A stretch of DNA of 40,082 bases from a virus, in IMG/VR virus record IMGVR_UViG_3300036791_000419, positions 1 to 40,082 of that record, one strand, 5' to 3'. Positions 7,785 to 17,492 of this stretch are shown in pieces. Under the pieces are notes generated by a model. That model ran no database searches. It was not told the origin of the DNA and was given only the letters and a program-made list of their open reading frames with translations. The stretch's first letter is position 1, and each line of letters starts with the position of its first letter. A program made the position numbers and the translations under genes.

Positions 7785-10060
7785 TGGTCACGCCGCGGGT
7801 TTCGCCATCGGGGATCCGCCAATTGCAATCGGGCTTCCTCGCCGGCGAGCTCGATCCGATGATGGTCGGCCGCGTCGAAACCGATCACCACGCTTACGGG
7901 CTGTCGCTGTGCGAAAACTTTATCGCGCTCGAGCTCGGGCCTTTGGTCAAGCGGATGGGGTTTCAATATGTCTGCCCGGCCGATCCGAGCTCGCAGGTTC
8001 TCTCGACGTTCAAGTTTTCCTCGACGCAGGAATATGTGCTCGAGTGGACCAACAACCGCGTGCGGTTTTACACGCAGGGCGGCCGCGTCGAAACCGCGCC
8101 CGGCGTCGCTTACGAGCTCGCGACGCCCTATGCGACCTCTGAGGTTTCCACCCTGGGCTTCCAGCAGAGCTTCGATCGGCTCTACATCGATCACCCGTCG
8201 CACCCGCCCGGCGCGATCGTGCGCACCGCCGCGACCACCTTCAATTACGAAGTCACGCTGTTAAAAAACGGGCCGTTCAAGGACGAGAACACCAACAAGA
8301 CGATCACGGTCACGGTCGATTACGTGACGACCGATGGCGTTTCGACGACGACGACCGTGCACGCGAGCTCGGCGATCTTCAATTCGGGCCATGTGGGTGC
8401 CTTGTTTCGCGTCGAAGCGGCCGATTTTTCCGAGCTCGTGGCCTGGGAACCAGGGCGAACCGGGATCAATATCGGCGAGGGCTACCGCAACGATGGCAAG
8501 GAATATGTCGCGCAGACGGCCGGGACGACGGGCTCGATCGGGCCGACACATACCGAAGGCATGGCCTGGGATGGTACGGGGAAAAACGATCTCGTCTCGG
8601 GCAAAGGTCCGTTTGGGATCAAGTGGAAATACCTGTCCGACCAATTTGGCATCGGCCAGATTACCGCCGTCGCCGGCGATGGCCTATCGGCGACGATCAT
8701 TGTCTTGCGCCAGATGCCCGATGGCACGACCTCGCCAACCTGGCGCTGGTCGCACAGCGAATTTTCCAACGCCGAAGGCTGGCCCTCGATCCCGGTGCTG
8801 TGGGCGGGGCGCATGGTGCACATCAAGGGCTTCGACGTCATCGGCTCGGTCTCGGGCGACTATGGCGGCGGCCAGTGCAACTTCCAGGCCTATACGAGCT
8901 CAGGCCTATTGGCCGCGGATCTCGCGTTTCGCCGGACCTTATCCACCGACGATCCGCCGCAATGGGCGCTGGCCGATATCAACAATCTGATCTTGGGCAC
9001 GGCCAGCAAGGAGCTCGCGGTCGGGCCCGTCAACAATTCGGCGGTGGTCGCTGGCGACAACATCGAAATGCAGCCGCAAAGCTATTACGGCTCGCAGCCG
9101 GTGCGGCCGGTGCAGATCGGCATCCAGACGATTTTTATCGAGGCCGGCGGCCGGCGCCTGCGCGCGGCGACGTTCGATTTGAACTCTGGCCGCTATGTCC
9201 TCACGGATCTGACGGCTTCGGCCTATCAGATCTCGCATAGCGGGCTGATCCAGCTGGCCCATCTGCGGCTCCCCTTCGCGACGCTCTTTGCGCTGCGCCT
9301 CGATGGCCAAATCGCGGTGCATTCGGACAGCAAGCTCGACGTGAAGGGCTTTTCGCGCATGGTCCTGGGCGGCAGCGCGCAAGTGCTGTCGATGGCCGTG
9401 GTCGCCAATCAATTGTGGCTGCTGGTTGAGCGCTCGGGGCCGGTCAATGGCACAACGCGCGAAGTCTGGCTGCAATCGCAATGGCGCGATATCGGCGATC
9501 CACCGCAAAACAGCTTCTACGTTGACGCCGGCGTCAAGATCCTCGCCGCGGCCAGCCAGGTGTTTTTTACCGGGCTCACCCATCTGGCCGGGCAAGCGGT
9601 GGCGGTGCTCGCCGATGGCGCGGTCGTGGCGAACATGACGGTTGCCAATGATGGCAGCTTGACACTGCCGAGCTCGGCCGCGCCGCCCTACAGCTATGTT
9701 CTCAATGTCGGGCTCGCCTATACGGCGACGGCGGTGACGCTGGCGCCCGAAATCAAGGTGCTCAGGGGCACCGTGCAAGGGCTGATGCGGCGCGTGCGCA
9801 CGGTCATGCTGCGCTTGATCGAGACGCTCGGGATCTCGGTGGGCGGCGACACCGATGGCGATCCGCTCGAGAACGTGATCGACCGTTCGGCCGCCGATCT
9901 CATGGATGAGGCGATGCCGCTGTTTACCGGCGACGTGGAGGGCCAGGTCGATACCGATTTTGACGCCTATGGGCGCGTCCAGTTTGTCTCCGATCAGCCG
10001 TTGCCGGCGACGATCGCCGCCGCGGCCTTTTCGATCGAAATGGATACGCTCGGTGCGTGA
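7784..10060 (+). CDS. Tail tubular protein B (gp12-like nozzle)
   Basis: 758 aa, close to T7 gp12 (794 aa). It forms the nozzle of the short tail. Features include the N-terminal QSGFLAGELDPMMVGRVETD region typical of this family (a stretch on measured 'grtD' residues), the LLKNGPF motif near residue 165, and the central block with ALRLDGQIAVHSDSK that corresponds to the 'R.DG.l' strand of nozzle proteins. The C-terminal part is beta-rich and ends in strands around AAAFSIEMDTLG. It starts inside the stop of protein A. Its own 3' end overlaps the next gene by eight bases. Confidence 0.82.
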   Translation: MVTPRVSPSGIRQLQSGFLAGELDPMMVGRVETDHHAYGLSLCENFIALELGPLVKRMGFQYVCPADPSSQVLSTFKFSSTQEYVLEWTNNRVRFYTQGGRVETAPGVAYELATPYATSEVSTLGFQQSFDRLYIDHPSHPPGAIVRTAATTFNYEVTLLKNGPFKDENTNKTITVTVDYVTTDGVSTTTTVHASSAIFNSGHVGALFRVEAADFSELVAWEPGRTGINIGEGYRNDGKEYVAQTAGTTGSIGPTHTEGMAWDGTGKNDLVSGKGPFGIKWKYLSDQFGIGQITAVAGDGLSATIIVLRQMPDGTTSPTWRWSHSEFSNAEGWPSIPVLWAGRMVHIKGFDVIGSVSGDYGGGQCNFQAYTSSGLLAADLAFRRTLSTDDPPQWALADINNLILGTASKELAVGPVNNSAVVAGDNIEMQPQSYYGSQPVRPVQIGIQTIFIEAGGRRLRAATFDLNSGRYVLTDLTASAYQISHSGLIQLAHLRLPFATLFALRLDGQIAVHSDSKLDVKGFSRMVLGGSAQVLSMAVVANQLWLLVERSGPVNGTTREVWLQSQWRDIGDPPQNSFYVDAGVKILAAASQVFFTGLTHLAGQAVAVLADGAVVANMTVANDGSLTLPSSAAPPYSYVLNVGLAYTATAVTLAPEIKVLRGTVQGLMRRVRTVMLRLIETLGISVGGDTDGDPLENVIDRSAADLMDEAMPLFTGDVEGQVDTDFDAYGRVQFVSDQPLPATIAAAAFSIEMDTLGA

Positions 10061-10595
10061 TCTGCGCTTTGCGCGCCTCGAGGCGGGCGATTTGCTGGAA
10101 ATCCAGCAGCAACGCCGTCCGCGCGTGCTATTCGGCATGCCGGCGACGACGAGCCTCGAGGACGCCGAAGTGATCGCGTCGCAGCGCGTCGCCTGGACCG
10201 CGCGCCACGCCGGCCGGCTGATCGCCTGCTTTGGGATTATCGAGCATTTTGCGCGCGTGCACGGCCTCGCCTGGGCGATGCTCGCCGATTCGATCGGCGC
10301 CGCGCATCTGCCGCTGACCCGGTTTGTCGCGGCGGCGATCGCGCGCTGCGGTCTGGCGCGGCTCGAGCTCCTGGCGCGCGCGCCCAACCTCGAGCGCGTG
10401 CTCGAGCTCAGGCCATGGCTCGATTCGGGGCAGATCGTCGCGCTCGCGCGCGCCTATCCGACGCCGGAAATGCGCTGGGCCCTGATGCTCGGCATGACGC
10501 CCGCGCATGTGCTGCGGTTTTATGGCGGCGCTGCGGAGAGCTTCTGCTTGTTCGAGCGGCTCGACCCGGCGGCTTTGTTGCGGGAGGCGGCCTGA
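10053..10595 (+). CDS. Internal virion protein A-like (gp13-like), 180 aa
   Basis: The best start is GTG 10053, overlapping the end of tail tubular protein B; anything longer would be a shadow of that gene. The product (VRDLRFARLEAGDLLEIQQQ) contains RHAGRLIACFGIIEHFARVHGLAWAML, cited here as positions about 49-75, which fits the 'a..g.....G......r..aW.l' pattern of T7 gp13-type internal proteins and their N-acetyltransferase-like fold. T7 gp13 is 138 aa. A role in assembling the internal core is inferred from this and from its place directly before the gp14-like gene. Confidence 0.55.
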   Translation: MRDLRFARLEAGDLLEIQQQRRPRVLFGMPATTSLEDAEVIASQRVAWTARHAGRLIACFGIIEHFARVHGLAWAMLADSIGAAHLPLTRFVAAAIARCGLARLELLARAPNLERVLELRPWLDSGQIVALARAYPTPEMRWALMLGMTPAHVLRFYGGAAESFCLFERLDPAALLREAA

Positions 10596-11035
10596 TGGCG
10601 GATCCGGTTTCGGCGGGGCTGACCGCGGGCTCATCGCTAATCAAAGGGATCGCCGGGCTCAATGCCGGCCTCGCGCAGCGACGCGCGCTCGCCAGCCAGG
10701 CGCAGCAGGAAGAAATCGCCGGCAATGCGCAGGCGCAGCGGATCGGCGACCAGGCGCGGGCCGCGATCGGCCAGCAGACGGCCGCGCTCAATGCCAGCGG
10801 CTTTCAGGGTGATAGCGGCACCGCGCTCGATGCTTTGACCGAAAGCCAGGTCAACCGCACGCTCGACATGATGCAAACGCGCCGCCAGGCGCAGGCCAAG
10901 GCGCAGGCCTTGCAGACGCAAGGCGATCTGGACGCGCAAAAGGGCGGGTTCGATTTGGCCAGCAACCTCATTGGCGGCGCCAGCAGCATCTACGGCCAGC
11001 AGAAAGGCTGGGGCGTCGCGCAGGCGCCGAGCTGA
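10595..11035 (+). CDS. Internal virion protein B-like (gp14-like), 146 aa
   Basis: Started at ATG 10595, which overlaps the previous stop (TGATG) and follows GGAGG. The protein begins with a Gly/Ala hydrophobic segment, then has a long Ala/Gln/Arg helix (ALASQAQQEEIAGNAQAQRI, and QTRRQAQAKAQALQTQGDLD further on) and ends with another Gly/Ala hydrophobic stretch. This hydrophobic-helix-hydrophobic plan is typical of gp14, the core protein ejected to form an outer-membrane channel; T7 gp14 is 196 aa. It is translationally linked to the genes on both sides. Confidence 0.68.
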   Translation: MADPVSAGLTAGSSLIKGIAGLNAGLAQRRALASQAQQEEIAGNAQAQRIGDQARAAIGQQTAALNASGFQGDSGTALDALTESQVNRTLDMMQTRRQAQAKAQALQTQGDLDAQKGGFDLASNLIGGASSIYGQQKGWGVAQAPS

Positions 11036-13059
11036 TGGCCGACGATATCTATCAACCCAGGGTCATGCCCGAAGCGCCGGCGGCGATGCCGCTGCCGACG
11101 CCCGAGGACTATGGCGCCGGGGTCGGCCAGGCGCTCGGCCAGGCCGGCGATGTGGTCAACGAGGCCGCGCTTAGGCAATTTACCCAGGAGCGCCAACTCA
11201 ACGAAAATCGCGAGCTCGCCAACTACGGGGTCCAGTCGGCGATCGCCAAGCAGAACATGGATGAAGTTGCGCGCCAGGCGCGGCTCGACAACACCGATCC
11301 CGACTATACCAACCACGTCGCCAACATGCAGGATTTCCTCGACCAGCAGGGCGCGGATCTCACCAGCGGGATCAAGGAGGGCGCGGTCCAGCGGCACGCG
11401 CAACAGGACTGGACCAATTTTTCGCAGCAATTTTTGGGCCGCGAAGGCGATTATGTCGCGGGCCAGCAGGCCGCGAACTTTGGGCTCAACAACACGCACG
11501 CGATCCAGGTCAAAGCGAACACGGTGCGCAATTCGCCCGATCCCGAGACCGCGCTCAATGAGGCGCTGACGAGCTCGGATGCGCAGATTCAGGCCGGCAA
11601 TGTCGATGTGCTGACCAAGAAGAAGCAGGCGCAGGAAGCCTATCAGCAGATTTACAGCGCCTACCTCGACCGGATCATTATGGGCACGGCCGGCGCCGAT
11701 GGGCAGCAATTGACGCCGCCCAATCCGGCGGCGGCGCTCAAGTCGATCGACAGCGGCGCGCTCGCCGGTTCGGGCCTGACCTCTGAACAACTCGAGGCCA
11801 AGCGCAATCTGGCGCTCACCGAATTTCGCCGGCAGCAGGAGGCGCTCCTGGCCGCAGACGCGCAGGCAAAGGCGAAGCTCGCCGATGACGTGCAGGCCTA
11901 TCGCGCCAAATTGAAAGGCGGCGATGCGGTCAACGATGCCGAAGGCATGGCGCTGCGCCAGCGTGCCTTGGGGCTTAAAATTCCCGACAATGGCCTCGCG
12001 CAAGAGCTCACCAACGATATCCGCGACAATCACTGGCACAACGCCAATCTGAACACGGCGCCGCCTGATTTGCAGGCCCGGCTCAACACGCTCAACGCCA
12101 AGCCCAACAAGACCGACGACGACCTCGCCGAGATCAAATATCTGAATGGATCCTTGCCAGGGCAATCGGCCGGGTTTGAGAACGACACCGCCGGGTGGAT
12201 CCAGAAGCATGGCACGCCCGGCGCGCTGCCGCCGCCGATCGATCCGGCCAATCTGACGCCGCAAGCGCTTAACGATCGCGCGGCCTGGCAGCGCGTGCAA
12301 TCGAATGTGTACAAGCGCGATGTGCCGATGTTCACCAGAACCGAGGCCGATCAGCTGAAATCCAATGCCGCGCAATCGCCGCTCGGCGAATATGCGCTCG
12401 CGCAACAGCTTTCGCAGCTTGACGGGCGTCTGGCCGAAAACACCGCCAAATACATCGAACCCGATAATCATTTCCTCGCGCAGCTGGTGCACGCGCCGAC
12501 CAGGGTTATCGGCATGGTTGGCGAGGGCCACGCGGCGCGCTCGGAATTTCCCGAGATCGTCGATGTTGGCCAAAACAAGCAGGACGCAAACGATGCGTTC
12601 GTGCAGCACATCGGCCGCGCGCTCGATCTTATGCCAACCGAGCAGAGCAAGGCCACGCTCGAAATCGCCAAAAGCCTCTATGCGCGGTGGGCCCGCCAGA
12701 ACGGCAATCCGGCGATGGACGCCGACAATTTCACGCCGTTCATCGACGCCGCGGCCGGTCGGCATTTTGCCGACTGGCCAACCGGCGCGCGCGTGGCGAT
12801 GCCGGCCGGCTTCGATGAGCCTTCGTTTATCAATAAGATCAACGCCTACACGCCAAGCCAGACCGCGCTGGCGCCCTATTTCCCGAATGGTCAGCCGATG
12901 ACTGGCGACCAATTGCGCCAATTCACGCCGCGGCTGCTGCCCGATGGCAATTATCGCTTCGTCGGGCCCGGCAATACCGCGGTGCTGCAAAAGGATCAGC
13001 GTCATTATTTTGAATGGGTGCCGGGATCGCCGCCGCCCAAACCGCAGGCGCGGCGATGA
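11035..13059 (+). CDS. Internal virion protein C-like (gp15-like) ejection protein
   Basis: 674 aa; T7 gp15 is 747 aa. It is overwhelmingly helical and rich in Gln, Ala and Asn, with heptad-like stretches around residues 50-120 and 190-300 and no signal peptide. The order gp13-like, gp14-like, then this protein and a very large lytic protein is the T7 internal core order, which is the main basis for the call. ATG 11035 overlaps the gp14-like stop, and its own stop overlaps the next ATG (ATGA at 13056-13059), so the whole core set appears to be translated as a coupled series. Confidence 0.65.
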   Translation: MADDIYQPRVMPEAPAAMPLPTPEDYGAGVGQALGQAGDVVNEAALRQFTQERQLNENRELANYGVQSAIAKQNMDEVARQARLDNTDPDYTNHVANMQDFLDQQGADLTSGIKEGAVQRHAQQDWTNFSQQFLGREGDYVAGQQAANFGLNNTHAIQVKANTVRNSPDPETALNEALTSSDAQIQAGNVDVLTKKKQAQEAYQQIYSAYLDRIIMGTAGADGQQLTPPNPAAALKSIDSGALAGSGLTSEQLEAKRNLALTEFRRQQEALLAADAQAKAKLADDVQAYRAKLKGGDAVNDAEGMALRQRALGLKIPDNGLAQELTNDIRDNHWHNANLNTAPPDLQARLNTLNAKPNKTDDDLAEIKYLNGSLPGQSAGFENDTAGWIQKHGTPGALPPPIDPANLTPQALNDRAAWQRVQSNVYKRDVPMFTRTEADQLKSNAAQSPLGEYALAQQLSQLDGRLAENTAKYIEPDNHFLAQLVHAPTRVIGMVGEGHAARSEFPEIVDVGQNKQDANDAFVQHIGRALDLMPTEQSKATLEIAKSLYARWARQNGNPAMDADNFTPFIDAAAGRHFADWPTGARVAMPAGFDEPSFINKINAYTPSQTALAPYFPNGQPMTGDQLRQFTPRLLPDGNYRFVGPGNTAVLQKDQRHYFEWVPGSPPPKPQARR

Positions 13060-16000
13060 GCGGGCCGCTGTTCAACGAGCAGCGCGGCGATGCGGCGGTG
13101 CCGTCGCAATCGGTGCCCGATCCGCCGCCAGGGCCATTTCATTTCGATTGGGGCGCCAATGTCGCGAGCGAGGAAGAATCGCATTCGATCGGGGTTGGGC
13201 AGACGCAACAGGAACGCGACGCGCGGCTCGCCGTTGCCGCGGCGCAAGTGGCCAAAGATACCGGGCAGAGGCCGGACGCCTACTACATTCCGCTCTATGG
13301 CGCGCCCACGGTGGGGGCGCCGCAGATCGACGAATATCATCTGCGGCAAGATATCGCGAAGATGCCCAAGGCGCAGCGCGATTCCTACGGGATCGGCGAT
13401 AGCGCGGCCGATTTCACCAACCAGCTGCAGACCGAATTTCAGACCGCGAAAGCGGCGCGCGCAGCGCAGATCGCCAAGGGCGGGACGGTCGCCAATATGC
13501 CCGGCACTGTGGTCGGCACTTTGCGCAGCCCGCTCAATCTGCTGACCATGGCCGTTCCCGGCTTTGGCGAATGGTGGGGGGCCAAGATCCTCTCCGAAGC
13601 CGCGATGCAGGCCGGCGCGCAGACGCTCGAGACGCCCGCCGAAATGGCCGAGGCGAAGGCGCAGGGCGGTGAAGAGTCCTGGGGCGAGGCCGGCAAGAAT
13701 ATCCTGGGCGCCGCGGTCGGTGGCGCGGTGCTCAAAGGCGCGCACCTGGCTGGCGGCGCGGCGGTCGATACCGCGCTCGACGCGAGTCGGCCGTGGCGCA
13801 TGGCGCAGGCGCTCAAGGGCGCGACGCCCGAGGGCAAGATCGTGCCGCCCGATGCGCTGGCGGCCAGCCATGTCCTCGAGCGCCAGGCCGAAGTCGATGC
13901 GACCAACCCGTTTCAACAAGACTACAACGGGATCGGCACGCACCGCGACAACCTCGACGCCGCGCAGCAGAATGTGGCGGCGATCCCGACGCCGGGCGCG
14001 CCTAACCTGATTGTCCCGGACAAAGATATTGGCGCGCTGGCGACAATTCCGGCGACGGCCGCACCCGGCGCCCCCATAGCGCCGCCGGCGATGGTCGCGC
14101 CTCGAGGCACCGGCGCCGGCTTTTTGAACCAAAGAATCGTCGAAGGGCTACGCCAGCGCGGGCTGTCCGAAGCGCAGGCGCGCGGGGTCGCGGCCGGGAT
14201 CCACGCCGAAACCGGCGGCAATATCAACGCGGTCAACCGCGCCGGCGGCGGGCAAGGCGCGCAATTCATCGGCCAGTGGCGCGGCGATCGTCTGGCCGAA
14301 CTGCAACGCCGCTATGGGCCGAACCCGAGCCTCGACCAGCAACTCGATTATCTGGCCTGGGAATTGCACGGCGGCGATCCGCGCGCCGCGCGCGTGCTGC
14401 AACAAAGCGACGAGGCTGGCGCGCTGCACTCGTATATCCACGACGCCATGCGGCCGGGTGCAGGCTTTGAAACCGATCGCGACCTCGCCGAAGGGATGCG
14501 CGCGCTCGGCCGCGAAGGCGAGCCCTTGCCCGCCGATGCGCCGGTGACGGAGCCAGAAGCGCCGACGCCGCCCGAAGTGCCGCCCGAAATGGCGGCCGAG
14601 CCCGAACCGGCGCCCCCGGCGGCGGCGCCCGAAACCGCGCAAGCGATGGCCGAAGCGCCGCCGGCCGGGGTGCTCGGCGAACTGCCGGCCGCGCCGGCAA
14701 AGCCCGAAGTCCAGGCCAGCGTTCCCGAACCGCTGGCGGTGCGCGATCAGGTGATGCGCGATGGCCTGGTGCCGGTGCTGCGGCAATTGGTCGGCGATCG
14801 CGCGCAATCGCTCAGAAACCTGCCGCGCCTGGCCGAAGATCTTGGGGTTTCGGTCGATCATGTCCGCAATGGGCTCGAGGAGCTCGTCAACAACGGCGAA
14901 CTGCTCTCCAACCGCGAGGATCTCGAGAAGCTCGCCAAGGCGCGCGCGCTCGAGGCCAACCGCCAGGCCGGCGCCAAGCGCAAGGGCTCGGTTTCGACCA
15001 AGATTCAGCCGGCGCCGGTCGCGGCCGAGGACGTGCTCTATCGCCGGATGGCGCAGCCGGCCAATCGCACCGGCGACAACCTGTTGCAATATATCGCGTC
15101 GAACGGCGGGATTTCGCCGGACGGGCTCAACGAGGCCGGCCGCGCGCTTGGCTCGAAAGGCCACGATCTTACAGAGACGCACCAAAAATTCGTGCCAGGC
15201 CGCGGGCCGCTGATCCGCAAGACCGGAATCTCGGTCGATGACATGGGCGAAAAACTGTGGGACGCCGGCTATTTCGGGCCGCCCGAAGTCTCGCCGCGGC
15301 CGAGCGAGGACGAGGTTTTGCAAAAGATCTCGCGCGCGATCGGCGGCGAGAAAACGCATAGCTTTTGGGAGGACGCGCCCAAGCCGCAGCCCAAGCCGGC
15401 CGATTTCGCGGCGCCGGCGCCCGAAAAAGTCTCGGCGAACCACGAGCTCGTTCAGACCTATGAGACGTGGGATAAGGTCGCGAACCATGTCGGGATGCCC
15501 GCGCAATTGTCGCTGCGCGAGATTGGCGAAACCCGCAAGATCATGGCGCACGGCACCGAGACTTTGCCGCCATTGACCGGCGACGAGGCCAGCTACACAC
15601 CCGAGGAGCTTGCGCCGTACCTGCTAGAAATGGCAAACCGCGAATTCGGCGATACCAGGGGCGCCGACGCTGAGGCGCTCCACGATACCGCCGTTGATTC
15701 CGGGGAAGAAACCTATGCCCACTACGCTGCCGCGACTGCCGAGCACCCCGCCGCCGACACCCGACCAAATCGACCAGATGAAGGCGATTCTGCCCGTGCT
15801 CGAGAAGGCGAGCCAGGACAGCCGGGTGACGCCGGAGACACGCGAGAAGGCGGCGCTGGCGCTGGTGCGCAGCAAGCGGGCGCTGCTCCTCGCGCAGATG
15901 AAGCTGCCCGAGGCGAAGCCGCCGGAGTCTCAGGCACCGCCCCAGGCGCCGCCCCAGGAACCGCCCCCGAGCGTGGCGCCGAGCGTGCCCCTGAGCGTGC

Positions 16001-17492
16001 CCCAGAGCACGCCCCCGGCAGCACAACCGGCCTCACCCCTGCCGAGCGCGATATCGCCGAATCCCATGGCAATTTCGGCCCCACAATCCTTGATACCGAA
16101 GCCCTAAAGCATTTCGACAACCCGGCCGGCGAGGGCGCGGCCAAAGTCGCAGACGACGCCTGGCATGATATCATGGCGTCCAAGCCCGGCGTTGAGCGCC
16201 AGGGCGTGGCGAAGATGCCCGAAGGCGACACGCGCGGCAAAGGCGTGCAATATCACGGTGCGCGCGGCGAGCTCCCCGATCTGACCGAGGGCTATGCCAA
16301 CCCGAATAATATCTACGGCGGTCACGATACGTTCTACACGACCGACGCGAGCGATATCGCCGGCGGCTACCAGCGCAAGAAACCGGCCGGCATGATCTAC
16401 CGCGCCGATGAGGTTAAGCCGGTCAAGACCTTCGATATGGAAGCGCGGCAAACGCCGGAGAAATTGGCGGCGCTGTTCGGCGAGAAGTGGGATCCGCACG
16501 AAACCGGATTTGAATTTGAGGCTATCGAGCGGGCGATGGCCGACGATGGCAAGGCGAACCTGCGCGAAGTCATGGACGAAATGCGCAATATTTCATCCGA
16601 GTATGGCTACTCGAAAGATGATGTTCAGGAGATTTTCGACACCGCGATCCACAATTTGCAGCAAGAGGGTTACGGCGCGATGCGCCATGTCGGCGGGCTC
16701 AAGACCGGCCGCGAACCGCACAATGTCAAAATCTACTTCAAGGCGCACGATCAACTTCGCCTGACGCCAGTTGAGAAGGCGCGAGAGATTCCCGCGGCCG
16801 GAGAAGCCGCACCGAAGGAGGCGGCCAAGCCGCCCGCAGAACCGCCGCCGGCCGAGGCGCCGGCGGCGCCAGCGCCAACAATCATCAGCAGGGAAACGCT
16901 CGGGATCGATAAGGGCGATTTTAACGTGCATGGCAATGAGCTTGCGCGACGGGTTTCTGACCAAGTGCAAGCGGCGCTCGAGCGTGGCGACAGGGTGATT
17001 TACCACGTCGAAAAGGGCAAGGACGTGCCAATCGTTCGCGTCGAAAATGGCCGAATGTTGGACGAAAAAGGTCAGTCCTGGGGAACTGCGCCGCTCCTGA
17101 TGCCGAGCCCCGACAAAGAGCATATCCGTATAGAGCCCGCGGAGGCGATGGCCAAGGAACCAGCGCCCGGCGGGCTCGACCTGGGCGAGAAAGTCGATCC
17201 CAACCTCGCGGCCAAGCAACGCCAGGAGCTCGACCTCGCCGCGCAGCAGCCTTTGCGCGGCGGCCGCAAGACCGGCGCGGCGCAAGAAGAAACGCTGCCC
17301 GAAGGCCTGTTCGGCGGGAAGATCGAACCCGAACTGCTCGACCAATTGAGCGCCAAGGGCCTCGCGATCGATATGGGCGACGGCAAAGGCGTGCGGCCAA
17401 TCGAGGAGATCCACGCCGAGCTCGAGGACGACGCCAAGGCCATCGATACGATCGAAAGCTGCCTGGTGCCAAAGATGGGAGGCGGCACATGA
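13056..17492 (+). CDS. Giant ejected virion protein: tail lysozyme plus putative ADP-ribosyltransferase-like domain
   Basis: 1,478 aa, in the place and size range of T7 gp16 (1,318 aa), started at ATG 13056 overlapping the gp15-like stop. Residues about 354-470 match the phage tail-lysozyme fold: GLSEAQARGVAAGIHAETGG with candidate catalytic Glu385, then the GGGQGAQFIGQWRGDR motif. Residues about 565-640 look like a winged helix. Residues about 1060-1230 carry YHG (1066-1068), FYTTD (from 1093) and a later Tyr1105, resembling H-Y-E type ADP-ribosyltransferase folds found in phage 'polyvalent' proteins; the third catalytic residue is not assigned. Pro/Ala-rich linkers separate the parts. The lysozyme would open the wall during DNA entry. 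A different reading frame carries the coding signal at about 15715-16030 (see the embedded gene). Confidence 0.8.
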   Translation: MSGPLFNEQRGDAAVPSQSVPDPPPGPFHFDWGANVASEEESHSIGVGQTQQERDARLAVAAAQVAKDTGQRPDAYYIPLYGAPTVGAPQIDEYHLRQDIAKMPKAQRDSYGIGDSAADFTNQLQTEFQTAKAARAAQIAKGGTVANMPGTVVGTLRSPLNLLTMAVPGFGEWWGAKILSEAAMQAGAQTLETPAEMAEAKAQGGEESWGEAGKNILGAAVGGAVLKGAHLAGGAAVDTALDASRPWRMAQALKGATPEGKIVPPDALAASHVLERQAEVDATNPFQQDYNGIGTHRDNLDAAQQNVAAIPTPGAPNLIVPDKDIGALATIPATAAPGAPIAPPAMVAPRGTGAGFLNQRIVEGLRQRGLSEAQARGVAAGIHAETGGNINAVNRAGGGQGAQFIGQWRGDRLAELQRRYGPNPSLDQQLDYLAWELHGGDPRAARVLQQSDEAGALHSYIHDAMRPGAGFETDRDLAEGMRALGREGEPLPADAPVTEPEAPTPPEVPPEMAAEPEPAPPAAAPETAQAMAEAPPAGVLGELPAAPAKPEVQASVPEPLAVRDQVMRDGLVPVLRQLVGDRAQSLRNLPRLAEDLGVSVDHVRNGLEELVNNGELLSNREDLEKLAKARALEANRQAGAKRKGSVSTKIQPAPVAAEDVLYRRMAQPANRTGDNLLQYIASNGGISPDGLNEAGRALGSKGHDLTETHQKFVPGRGPLIRKTGISVDDMGEKLWDAGYFGPPEVSPRPSEDEVLQKISRAIGGEKTHSFWEDAPKPQPKPADFAAPAPEKVSANHELVQTYETWDKVANHVGMPAQLSLREIGETRKIMAHGTETLPPLTGDEASYTPEELAPYLLEMANREFGDTRGADAEALHDTAVDSGEETYAHYAAATAEHPAADTRPNRPDEGDSARAREGEPGQPGDAGDTREGGAGAGAQQAGAAPRADEAARGEAAGVSGTAPGAAPGTAPERGAERAPERAPEHAPGSTTGLTPAERDIAESHGNFGPTILDTEALKHFDNPAGEGAAKVADDAWHDIMASKPGVERQGVAKMPEGDTRGKGVQYHGARGELPDLTEGYANPNNIYGGHDTFYTTDASDIAGGYQRKKPAGMIYRADEVKPVKTFDMEARQTPEKLAALFGEKWDPHETGFEFEAIERAMADDGKANLREVMDEMRNISSEYGYSKDDVQEIFDTAIHNLQQEGYGAMRHVGGLKTGREPHNVKIYFKAHDQLRLTPVEKAREIPAAGEAAPKEAAKPPAEPPPAEAPAAPAPTIISRETLGIDKGDFNVHGNELARRVSDQVQAALERGDRVIYHVEKGKDVPIVRVENGRMLDEKGQSWGTAPLLMPSPDKEHIRIEPAEAMAKEPAPGGLDLGEKVDPNLAAKQRQELDLAAQQPLRGGRKTGAAQEETLPEGLFGGKIEPELLDQLSAKGLAIDMGDGKGVRPIEEIHAELEDDAKAIDTIESCLVPKMGGGT
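15715..16107 (+). CDS. Embedded alternative-frame ORF, 130 aa
   Basis: Lies wholly inside the 1,478-aa gene, one frame over. ATG 15715 has a good ribosome site (GGGGAAG, 15702-15708). The product has a helical core (TPDQIDQMKAILPVLEKASQ, then ALALVRSKRALLLAQMKLPE) and a Pro/Ser/Gln-rich tail. In bases 15781-16020, third codon positions are G or C in 74 of 80 codons in this frame but only 44 of 80 in the long frame, whose product there is a low-complexity Gly/Ala/Glu/Arg stretch. That suggests this frame is or was the selected one. Alternatives are a programmed frameshift or a pair of compensating indels. No family is recognised. Confidence 0.55.
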   Translation: MPTTLPRLPSTPPPTPDQIDQMKAILPVLEKASQDSRVTPETREKAALALVRSKRALLLAQMKLPEAKPPESQAPPQAPPQEPPPSVAPSVPLSVPQSTPPAAQPASPLPSAISPNPMAISAPQSLIPKP

